DNA of 10,789 bases, taken from assembly GCA_009781525.1 (NCBI GenBank), contig WQXZ01000044.1:1-10789 (forward strand). Reading direction: 5' to 3'. Below, piece by piece: positions 5,461-10,789 of the stretch. The notes under the pieces were generated by a model. The model made no database searches, was not told the DNA's origin, and saw nothing but the letters and a program-made list of their open reading frames with translations. This DNA comes from Coriobacteriia bacterium. GTDB lineage: Bacteria; Actinomycetota; Coriobacteriia; Coriobacteriales; UBA8131. Positions within the stretch are counted from its first letter, which is position 1; every line of letters begins with the position of its first letter. The position numbers and the translations under genes are program-made.

Positions 5461-8271
5461 ATGCGTTTAGACAAACTATCAATATCTGCCCAGGAGGCGT
5501 TTCAGCAGGCGATGGGAGTCGCAGGCGATATCGGTTCGGCAATGCTAGAGCCTGAGCACATGCTCAAGGCGCTACTCGATGCCCGCGAAGGTAACCTGAC
5601 CAGCTTAATCGAGCGGGTCGGTGCTTCGCTACCAGCGATTGCCAGTGCTCTTGCTGACGAACTTGAGAATGCACCCAAGGTCAGCGGCGGGGGAGTAATG
5701 GGTATGCCTATTCCTTCGCAGCGTTTTATCGCGGCGATCGACGCGGCAGAAAAAGTCGCTGCCCGCCTTGAGGATAACTTTACAACCACCGAACACATCC
5801 TGATCGGACTGGCAGACGACAAGGGGACAGCCGGCAAAGTGCTGGCGGTTGCCGGTGTCACCGCTACCCGTCTAGAACAGGTCTATAGCGAACTGCGCGG
5901 GTCGACCCGTGTTACCGAGCAGGATTTTAAAACTGAATTCGAGTCCCTTGAGCGCTATGGACGCAACCTGACCGAAGCTGCCCGCGCGGGCAAACTTGAC
6001 CCAGTCATCGGGCGCTCGGACGAGATCCGTCGCACGATTCAGGTGCTCTCGCGTCGCACCAAGAACAACCCCTGCCTGATCGGTGAGCCAGGCACCGGCA
6101 AGACCGCCATCGTCGAGGGGCTTGCACAGCGCATTGTGGCTGGCGACGTGCCATCTTCTCTGGCTGATCGCGAGATTGTGGCGCTTGACCTGGCTGCCAT
6201 GCTGGCTGGTGCTAAATACCGCGGCGAGTTCGAGGATCGCTTCAAAGCTGTGCTGCGCGAGGTCGAGCAGTCCGAAGGCCGCATCATCCTGTTTATCGAT
6301 GAGCTGCACACGATTGTCGGCGCAGGCTCAACCTCCGATGGATCGCTCGATGCCGGCAACATGCTCAAACCCGCCTTATCGCGTGGGGAGCTGCACGCCA
6401 TCGGTGCGACCACGCTTGACGAGTATCGTAGATACGTGGAGAAGGACGCCGCTCTTGAGCGCCGCTTCCAAACCGTCTATGTAGGTGAGCCGACCGTGGA
6501 GGACACCATCTCGATTCTACGCGGGCTGAAGGAGAAGTACGAGATCCATCATGGTGTGCGTATCACTGATGCAGCGATTGTCGCTGCAGCCGAGCTTTCG
6601 AACCGCTACATCTCAGACCGCTTCCTGCCTGACAAGGCAATCGACCTGATGGATGAGGCTGCCAGTCGCTTGCGGATCGAAATTGATTCGATGCCCGAAG
6701 AGGTTGATGCGACCGAGCGAGCTCTTATTCAGATGCAGATTGAAGAGCAGGCCTTGCTAAAAGAGACCGACAGTGCCTCAGCCGAACGGCTGCAGATTCT
6801 GCGCGATGACATTCAGCAGGTAGAAACCAGGCTGGACGAGCTCAAAGCCAGCTGGCTGAGCGAAAAGGATGCAATCGGGCGGGTGCAGTCACTCAAGGCC
6901 CAGCTGGAGCAGGCGCAAAACGAATACGAAAGAGCCACGCGTGATGGAGAGTTGGCAGCAGCCAGCGAGCTACGCTACTCAACCATACCCGCCCTTGATA
7001 GTGAGCTGATCGAGGCGACTGATTATCTTGAGAGCCGGCAAGCTGCCGGTGTGATGCTGAAAGAAGAAGTGACTGAAGAAGAGATCGCGCAGGTCGTTTC
7101 GGTCTGGACCGGCATTCCAGTAGCCAAGATGATGCAGGGTGAGCTGGATAAACTGGTTCATCTTGAAGACGAACTGCATAAAAGAGTGATCGGCCAGAAC
7201 CAGGCAGTATCAGCCATCTCTGGAGCGATTCGCCGCTCCCGTGCGGGGCTCGCTGACCCTGATAAGCCGATCGGGTCGTTTCTTTTCTTGGGGCCGACCG
7301 GTGTCGGCAAAACCGAGCTGGCTAAGACCTTGGCAGCCTTCATGTTTGACAGCGAGCGCTCTCTGGTTCGCATAGACATGAGTGAATATATGGAGAAATT
7401 CTCGGTTCAGCGCCTGATCGGTGCCCCTCCTGGTTATGTCGGGTACGAAGAAGGCGGGCAGCTGACAGAAGCAGTGCGCCGCCGTCCGTACTGCGTTATT
7501 CTGCTCGATGAGATCGAGAAGGCGCATCCGGACGTCTTTAACATTTTGCTACAGGTGTTAGATGATGGGCGTCTGACCGATGGACAAGGTCGCGTTGTTA
7601 ACTTCAAGAATGCTGTGATAATTATGACATCCAATGTCGGTAGCCAGTTCATACGTGACTTTAAGCTACGTGGATCCGTGGGTGCTCCAAGCTTAAGTGA
7701 TCTTGGTATGACTTTAGGCAGCAACGCGGGAGATATGGCAGCACGGATGAGCGAGAGCGGCGGACTTGGTGGCATGATGCGAGAAACCATGGAGGAAGCC
7801 CAGCGTGCAATGGGCATGCAGGGTGAAGGCCAGGGAAACATTCAGCGCAAGCCAGCAGACTATGATATGGATGAGGACGAAATCGATGATTCAAAGCTAG
7901 AAAGAGCAATCGATGAAGCCCTGCGTGCGACTTTCAGACCGGAGTTCTTGAACCGGATTGATGACATAATTATCTTTCACTCACTTGATATGGAGAATCT
8001 GGATGGGATCATTGAGTTGCAGCTGGCAGATGTCAAGAAGCGTCTAGCTGGTCGAAAGGTCGATGTACGGATCAGTGGGGCAGTTGCCCAGCAACTTAGC
8101 ATTGATGGTTTTGATCCTGTCTATGGAGCAAGACCTTTACGTCGCCTGATTCAGCGTAACATCGTTGACCTGCTGGCTAACGAGATCGTTGCCGGCAATA
8201 TCCACGAAGGTGATCGCGTGCTCGTTGACCTTGATAGGAATTATAACTACATTGTGAAGATTCTAGAGTAG
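5461..8271 (+). CDS. clpB: ATP-dependent disaggregase ClpB (Hsp100)
   Basis: Hexameric AAA+ chaperone that threads aggregated proteins through its pore, working with DnaK. The 936 residues have an N-terminal Clp domain (1-150). The first ATPase domain has Walker A GEPGTGKT (208-215) and Walker B ending at D280-E281. A coiled-coil middle domain lies at about 407-535 and marks it as ClpB rather than ClpA. The second ATPase domain has Walker A GPTGVGKT (611-618), Walker B LLDE (681-684), TSN (723-725) and FRPEFLNRID (825-834). It is about 70 residues longer than usual ClpB; the excess lies between TSN and FRPEF as a Met/Gly/acidic-rich stretch. The frame stays open upstream to 5212, inside hspR, but ATG 5461 has AGGAG 7 bases upstream and begins the canonical N-terminus. 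Last gene of the operon; no strong terminator follows. Confidence 0.96.
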   Translation: MRLDKLSISAQEAFQQAMGVAGDIGSAMLEPEHMLKALLDAREGNLTSLIERVGASLPAIASALADELENAPKVSGGGVMGMPIPSQRFIAAIDAAEKVAARLEDNFTTTEHILIGLADDKGTAGKVLAVAGVTATRLEQVYSELRGSTRVTEQDFKTEFESLERYGRNLTEAARAGKLDPVIGRSDEIRRTIQVLSRRTKNNPCLIGEPGTGKTAIVEGLAQRIVAGDVPSSLADREIVALDLAAMLAGAKYRGEFEDRFKAVLREVEQSEGRIILFIDELHTIVGAGSTSDGSLDAGNMLKPALSRGELHAIGATTLDEYRRYVEKDAALERRFQTVYVGEPTVEDTISILRGLKEKYEIHHGVRITDAAIVAAAELSNRYISDRFLPDKAIDLMDEAASRLRIEIDSMPEEVDATERALIQMQIEEQALLKETDSASAERLQILRDDIQQVETRLDELKASWLSEKDAIGRVQSLKAQLEQAQNEYERATRDGELAAASELRYSTIPALDSELIEATDYLESRQAAGVMLKEEVTEEEIAQVVSVWTGIPVAKMMQGELDKLVHLEDELHKRVIGQNQAVSAISGAIRRSRAGLADPDKPIGSFLFLGPTGVGKTELAKTLAAFMFDSERSLVRIDMSEYMEKFSVQRLIGAPPGYVGYEEGGQLTEAVRRRPYCVILLDEIEKAHPDVFNILLQVLDDGRLTDGQGRVVNFKNAVIIMTSNVGSQFIRDFKLRGSVGAPSLSDLGMTLGSNAGDMAARMSESGGLGGMMRETMEEAQRAMGMQGEGQGNIQRKPADYDMDEDEIDDSKLERAIDEALRATFRPEFLNRIDDIIIFHSLDMENLDGIIELQLADVKKRLAGRKVDVRISGAVAQQLSIDGFDPVYGARPLRRLIQRNIVDLLANEIVAGNIHEGDRVLVDLDRNYNYIVKILE

Positions 8272-8293
8272 CTACTCTCATAGCATTAATACC

Positions 8294-8321
8294 TTGTGCC
8301 TTTTCTGGTCTTTGTTATGCT
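8294..8321 (+). promoter_or_regulatory. Possible promoter of the toxin-antitoxin module
   Basis: TATGCT at 8316-8321 (4 of 6 to -10 consensus) lies 16 bases after TTGTGC at 8294-8299 (3 of 6 to -35 consensus). The hexamers are weak, but the predicted start near 8328 falls inside the 19-base palindrome, the usual geometry of an autorepressed toxin-antitoxin promoter. Confidence 0.4.
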
Positions 8322-8325
8322 AGAC

Positions 8326-8344
8326 TCGTATTACAGTAATACGA
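8326..8344. promoter_or_regulatory. 19-base perfect palindrome, probable antitoxin operator
   Basis: TCGTATTAC at 8326-8334 and GTAATACGA at 8336-8344 are exact reverse complements around one central base. The site lies 15 bases before the antitoxin start codon. RelB/DinJ-type antitoxins bind palindromes at their own promoters through their ribbon-helix-helix domain, so this is the natural operator candidate. Confidence 0.75.
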
Positions 8345-8359
8345 ACAAGGGAGATTTTC

Positions 8360-8722
8360 GTGGACGCTATGGTTACTGCACGTGTTCCGATTGAGATTAA
8401 AAAGCGAGCAAGCATAGCTTTTGAGTCGCTAGGGGTTACTCCGACCCAGGCAATCAACGCCTTGTATGAGTATGTTGTCAAGTTCAACAGCTTGCCAGAT
8501 TTTCGCTCAGAAGAACAGATTCTGTACGAAGGGCGCGAGCGGGTTTTAGACCCTCAGACAATGACACCCAAGATACAAAGAATGATTGCGGCAATGAAGG
8601 CGATTGAAAACCAGGAGCCAATCGACTGGGGTGAAGATGCAGGAAAATCATCTATCGAACTACTAAAGGAGGCTAAGGATGAACGAGCTAAAAGTCTTCT
8701 TGGATACAAATATCTTATTTGA
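8360..8722 (+). CDS. Type II antitoxin, RelB/DinJ-like ribbon-helix-helix protein
   Basis: Predicted DNA-binding antitoxin that neutralises the PIN-domain protein encoded next to it and represses its own promoter. The 120 residues start with a ribbon-helix-helix domain (about 4-42): TARVPIEIKKRA forms the strand and first helix, and LGVTPTQAINALYEYVV the second, as in RelB/DinJ proteins. The rest, with QRMIAAMKAIE (73-83), a Trp at 90 and a charged helix ELLKEAKDERAKSLL (100-114), would be the toxin-binding part. The start is GTG at 8360: AAGGGAG at 8347-8353 is 6 bases away, whereas the in-frame ATG at 8369 would be 15 bases away. Its last 44 bases overlap the toxin gene. The DNA-binding part is well supported; the exact antitoxin family is less sure. 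Confidence 0.82.
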   Translation: MDAMVTARVPIEIKKRASIAFESLGVTPTQAINALYEYVVKFNSLPDFRSEEQILYEGRERVLDPQTMTPKIQRMIAAMKAIENQEPIDWGEDAGKSSIELLKEAKDERAKSLLGYKYLI

Positions 8723-9152
8723 CTATCTTTCTGGCAGGGTGCCTTTTTATGCTCCTGCTCGGAACTTAGCAATCATGAGTGCTTTTGGCGACATTCGACT
8801 TTTTGTCTCTGGGAAATCATTTACTGACATTTTCTATGTGATGAAACGACTGACTGATCCAAAGAATATTCAGGATTTGTTTGTCAGTTGCATGTATCTT
8901 GTCGATGTCTGTTCGCTTGAAAAAGAAGATATCGAAGCTGCTTGCAAGCTTGGTTGGGATGATTTTGAAGACGCCCTGATTGCGGCAAGCGCTACGAAGG
9001 TAGGAGCTGACTATCTGGTTACCAGAGACTCAGCTTTTCCGAAGTTCAATATACCAGTGTGTACTCCAGAGGAAGTAGGCGAGTTATTCAAGGCACGAGG
9101 CATCAGTTACGCAGAAGTTAATCTGAACGATATCGACCTGGACGAGATCTGA
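8679..9152 (+). CDS. Type II toxin, PIN-domain ribonuclease
   Basis: Predicted metal-dependent RNase that would cleave cellular RNA when freed from its antitoxin. The 157 residues begin KVFLDTNILFDYL, the hallmark first strand of PIN domains with catalytic Asp9 and Asn11. Further candidate acidic metal ligands are Glu84 or a neighbour in LEKEDIEAA, Asp98 in WDDFEDALIAASA, and Asp117 in YLVTRDSAF. These positions give a complete active-site set, so the enzyme looks intact. The start lies inside the antitoxin gene, preceded by AAAGGAGG (8665-8672) with a 6-base spacer, a very strong ribosome-binding site. The 44-base overlap encodes the toxin's first 14 residues, including Asp9. A tail after about residue 128 ends in acidic residues. 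RNA target unknown. Confidence 0.85.
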   Translation: MNELKVFLDTNILFDYLSGRVPFYAPARNLAIMSAFGDIRLFVSGKSFTDIFYVMKRLTDPKNIQDLFVSCMYLVDVCSLEKEDIEAACKLGWDDFEDALIAASATKVGADYLVTRDSAFPKFNIPVCTPEEVGELFKARGISYAEVNLNDIDLDEI

Positions 9153-9163
9153 CCCTGGATTTT

Positions 9164-9180
9164 TAACTTTAAGTTATACT
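9164..9180 (+). promoter_or_regulatory. Palindrome overlapping a probable -10 box upstream of the ACT-domain gene
   Basis: TAACTT (9164-9169), one central T and AAGTTA (9171-9176) form a perfect 13-base palindrome. TATACT (9175-9180) is 5 of 6 to the -10 consensus and overlaps its right edge. No good -35 is present at 16-18 bases. The pair could be a regulated promoter for the ACT-domain gene 35 bases downstream; AT-rich palindromes also arise by chance. Confidence 0.35.
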
Positions 9181-9214
9181 TGCTGGAAATGCTATCTACT
9201 CATGAGGAGAAAAC

Positions 9215-9490
9215 ATGCTTACCAAGGCAGTCCTGAGTGTGTTAGGAAAAGATCGTAAAGGTATCGTGGCAACCATCTCGACCACGCTCTTTCAATCTGG
9301 GGCGAATATCGATGATATTCGCCAGACCATCCTTGGTGATTTGTTTTCGATGACTATGCTGATTACCATTGACGAAGACATCTGTTCGTTCTTTGACCTG
9401 CAGGAAAAGTTGAATACCGATGCCCAGACTTTGGGCGTGCAGATAGTTTTGCAGCGTGAGGACATCTTTGACTTCATGTACAAGGTGTAG
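9215..9490 (+). CDS. Small free-standing ACT-domain protein (UPF0237-like)
   Basis: The 91 residues are one ACT domain, a ligand-binding fold that usually senses amino acids or related small molecules. LSVLGKDRKGIVATIS (7-22) holds the strand, the G-x-D-x-x-G-I-V loop and the first helix. GANIDDIRQTILGDLFSMTMLITI (29-52) gives the second and third strands, and the second helix and last strand end at FDFMYKV. Length and motifs match the UPF0237 family, close to the regulatory domain of GcvR-like proteins. The start is fixed by GAGGAG (9204-9209), 5 bases upstream. In many Gram-positive bacteria this gene is followed by a UPF0210/DUF711 gene; none follows here. It has no enzymatic domain, so a regulatory role is likely but the ligand and target are unknown. 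Confidence 0.85.
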   Translation: MLTKAVLSVLGKDRKGIVATISTTLFQSGANIDDIRQTILGDLFSMTMLITIDEDICSFFDLQEKLNTDAQTLGVQIVLQREDIFDFMYKV

Positions 9491-9788
9491 ATTCATCTTT
9501 GCAATTACTGTAGACGTTTTATGACGTAGGAGCAAAAGCAAAATAATGAGGTATGAGCTGCATAATGTACTTTTCGTCTAGAAAAGAACCTAACAAAGTA
9601 GCAAAACCGTTAAATTGTTATCATCCAGAACCAATTTGGTACCTATATTCTGCTATTCTTTAGCAAGTTCGGAATATGCGAGCGTGCTGGCATATTGTAT
9701 GGAGAGATTTAGGGTTTTGCAGGGGTATGACTGTTTTGTTTGAACTGTATTCGAAGCTTAATGTGCAGACAGTCTTTGAGAGGGGATC

Positions 9789-9830
9789 ATGGCAGTATTG
9801 ATTCTTGGTTCCAACAAGTTAATAGACTAA
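9789..9830 (+). CDS. Possible 13-codon leader ORF
   Basis: ATG at 9789 opens a 13-residue frame (MAVLILGSNKLID) ending at TAA 9828-9830, with GAGAGGGG 3 bases upstream as a plausible ribosome-binding site. It lies 24 bases before a long hairpin and about 95 bases before the surface-protein gene, so a leader-peptide role is imaginable. It has no run of one codon that would suggest classical amino-acid attenuation. It may equally be a chance frame or a gene remnant. Confidence 0.2.
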   Translation: MAVLILGSNKLID

Positions 9831-9896
9831 ACAATTCGCCCCGAGGTTATTGTGCAAATAATACTGAGTCTGTTATTAGCAGACTCAGCTATTTGC
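9831..9896 (+). promoter_or_regulatory. Tandem hairpins in the leader of the surface-protein gene
   Basis: ACAAT (9831-9835) can pair with ATTGT (9849-9853). Directly after it comes a longer element: GCAAATA (9854-9860) pairs with TATTTGC (9890-9896), and CTGAGTCTG (9864-9872) pairs perfectly with CAGACTCAG (9880-9888) around a 7-base loop. The two stems are joined by a 3-by-1 internal loop. No T run follows, so it is not a standard intrinsic terminator. It ends 29 bases before the next start codon. It could be an mRNA-stabilising 5' structure, a protein-binding site or an uncharacterised RNA switch. Confidence 0.6.
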
Positions 9897-9925
9897 TTGT
9901 CGCTTTATGAAAACAGGTGGTAGAG

Positions 9926-10789
9926 ATGCATGCAGAAAAGAAAGCTAGTATAAGGCACATTCTGGCTGTATTATTAACTGCGGTAATGATTATCGGATTG
10001 GTACCCGCAGCATTGTTTCAAGTGAAGCTGTCTTTTGCAGCTCCTGTGGCAGCAAATCCAGGTGATATCCGTGATGTTAATACCATCGGCGCAGGTAACA
10101 ACTGGAATATCACTCAAGGTGGCACCTATACGCTTAGAGGGGCAACAAACTTTAACTCATGGGTAACCGTGAATACAGCAAGCCCAGTTACAATTGTGTT
10201 AGACAGCGCGAGTATAACCAATGCTTTACAGTCTCCGATTCAACTCGGTGCAAATGCCAATGTCACACTTGATGTCAGGGGTATTAACACCTTGGCTTGT
10301 GTTGGCACCACTAATACTTTGCTCGCTGGAATCTATGTACCATCAACAGCAACTCTGACGATTGTCGGCGATGGTACTTTGCGTACTCTAGGTAACTCAG
10401 TCAATGCCGGAAATGGAAACCCTCCAGATGTATACGGTGGCGCTGGTATCGGAGGGAGCACCAGTGGAAGCATCAATGCGGGTACGATCAATATCAGCAG
10501 CGATGATGTGACAGTCTATGCTATTGCAAATACTTCCCACTCCGTCAGTGTTAGTGCAGCAGGTGTCGGGGGGGGCATTGGTGGAAGCGGTGGGAATATC
10601 AACATTTCTGGAGGTGTTGTTTTAGCAACCTCTAATGGGGCAGGTGCTGCAATCGGCGGCGGCGGTGGTCTCAGTGTTGCAGCCGGTGGAGGAGGAAACA
10701 TCACTATCAGTGGTGGTTACGTCGATGCAATATCAGCATTAGGTGCTGCAATCGGCGGAGGCTTCAATGCCAGTAACGGCGGAAACGCG
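9926..10789 (+). CDS. Secreted beta-helix surface protein with Gly-rich repeats (N-terminal part, runs off the window)
   Basis: The first 288 residues of a predicted exported protein. Residues 1-38 form a signal peptide: basic start, hydrophobic ILAVLLTAVMIIGLVPAAL (12-30) and a likely cut after LSFA (35-38). Residues 47-160 show short strands with the pattern of parallel beta-helix, carbohydrate-binding-like domains: GGTYTLRG, VTIVLDSASI, VTLDVRGINTL, TLTIVGDGTLRTLG. From 170 come imperfect repeats: a Gly-rich AGIGG or AAIGGG turn followed by INIS or ITISGG and a beta strand, at about 173-200, 212-237, 241-270 and 274 onward. These resemble big adhesin-like proteins of gut and oral Gram-positive bacteria. 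The start is set by AGGTGG 5 bases upstream. The anchor, if any, lies beyond the window. A G8 run lies in the gene. Ligand unknown. Confidence 0.8.
   Translation, partial: MHAEKKASIRHILAVLLTAVMIIGLVPAALFQVKLSFAAPVAANPGDIRDVNTIGAGNNWNITQGGTYTLRGATNFNSWVTVNTASPVTIVLDSASITNALQSPIQLGANANVTLDVRGINTLACVGTTNTLLAGIYVPSTATLTIVGDGTLRTLGNSVNAGNGNPPDVYGGAGIGGSTSGSINAGTINISSDDVTVYAIANTSHSVSVSAAGVGGGIGGSGGNINISGGVVLATSNGAGAAIGGGGGLSVAAGGGGNITISGGYVDAISALGAAIGGGFNASNGGNA
10568..10575 (+). repeat. G8 homopolymer tract in the surface-protein gene
   Basis: Eight consecutive G encode Gly215-217. Gain of one G would bring TAA at 10633-10635 into frame; loss of one G would bring TAG at 10623-10625 into frame. 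Either slip would truncate the product to about 235 residues. Confidence 0.7.
10642..10758 (+). repeat. 18-base direct repeat, 99-base period
   Basis: AGGTGCTGCAATCGGCGG occurs exactly at 10642-10659 and at 10741-10758. The offset of 99 bases is 33 codons, one unit of the protein repeat, so recombination between copies would stay in frame. Confidence 0.8.

Larger units (their letters stand above)
9491..9925. other. AT-rich intergenic region before the surface-protein gene
   Basis: This 435-base stretch is more AT-rich than its surroundings and holds no convincing gene. It contains a possible 13-codon ORF (9789-9830) and two adjacent inverted repeats (9831-9896), listed separately. Just after the ACT gene, ACGT (9516-9519 area) recurs after a short T-rich spacer, too weak to call a terminator. 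No tRNA, insertion sequence end or known riboswitch was recognised. Confidence 0.6.

Noticed and set aside
6886..6900. ACTCAAG inside clpB as a HAIR half site
   Set aside because: It lies in coding sequence with no matching CTTGAGT at the right spacing.
8272..8293. Intrinsic terminator after clpB
   Set aside because: No GC-rich hairpin with a T run is visible between the clpB stop and the toxin-antitoxin promoter, so operon termination is left unassigned.
9491..9925. tRNA, insertion sequence or CRISPR array in the AT-rich gap
   Set aside because: No cloverleaf, terminal inverted repeats or regularly spaced repeats were seen.
10516..10704. Minus-strand Pro/Ala-rich open frame opposite the surface-protein gene
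   Set aside because: Its composition is the complement of the Gly-rich codons on the plus strand; the plus-strand frame has a signal peptide and repeats.

Overview
The window is a mid-GC (roughly 50%) bacterial chromosome segment dominated by a complete heat-shock operon in the order dnaK-grpE-dnaJ-hspR-clpB. A MerR-type HspR repressor inside the dnaK operon, with clpB directly after it, is an actinobacterial arrangement. The DnaK also lacks the N-terminal-lobe insertion typical of Gram-negative DnaK. With the moderate GC, a zinc-finger-less DnaJ, a PstS-type lipoprotein with rearranged segment order, a RelB/PIN toxin-antitoxin pair and a glycine-rich beta-helix surface protein, the best guess is a member of the Coriobacteriia (Actinomycetota). 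That assignment is an inference from gene order and protein style, not from a database match.

Layout. Positions 1-638 (minus strand) hold the N-terminal part of a PstS-like phosphate-binding lipoprotein, cut by the window edge. Positions 639-1117 are a divergent intergenic region. It carries an inverted repeat near pstS, a good housekeeping-type promoter for dnaK bracketed by ACTTGA/TCAAGT half sites, and a dnaK leader rich in GCATGC-like repeats. Positions 1118-8271 are the chaperone operon. Its gaps are 62, 94, -8 (overlap) and 13 bases, and no convincing internal terminator is seen. Positions 8272-9152 are a type II toxin-antitoxin module with its own promoter and a 19-base palindromic operator. 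Positions 9215-9490 encode a small free-standing ACT-domain protein. Positions 9491-9925 are AT-rich and noncoding apart from a possible 13-codon ORF and a long hairpin. From 9926 to the end runs the start of a secreted, repeat-containing beta-helix surface protein, open at the window edge.

How the genes work together. DnaK, its nucleotide-exchange factor GrpE and its J-domain partner DnaJ form the Hsp70 cycle. ClpB is the Hsp100 disaggregase that cooperates with DnaK to rescue aggregates. HspR represses the operon, and in studied actinobacteria DnaK is its co-repressor, so free DnaK level sets operon output. The other genes (phosphate uptake, toxin-antitoxin, ACT protein, surface protein) have no visible functional link to the operon.

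I did not find a clearly undescribed system. The observations most worth following are a Met/Gly-rich insertion of about 70 residues in the second ATPase domain of ClpB, a run of eight G in the surface-protein gene where either one-base slip gives a quick stop, the rearranged PstS, the candidate HspR operator with unusual spacing, the 44-base overlap of antitoxin and toxin genes, and the structured leader of the surface-protein gene.
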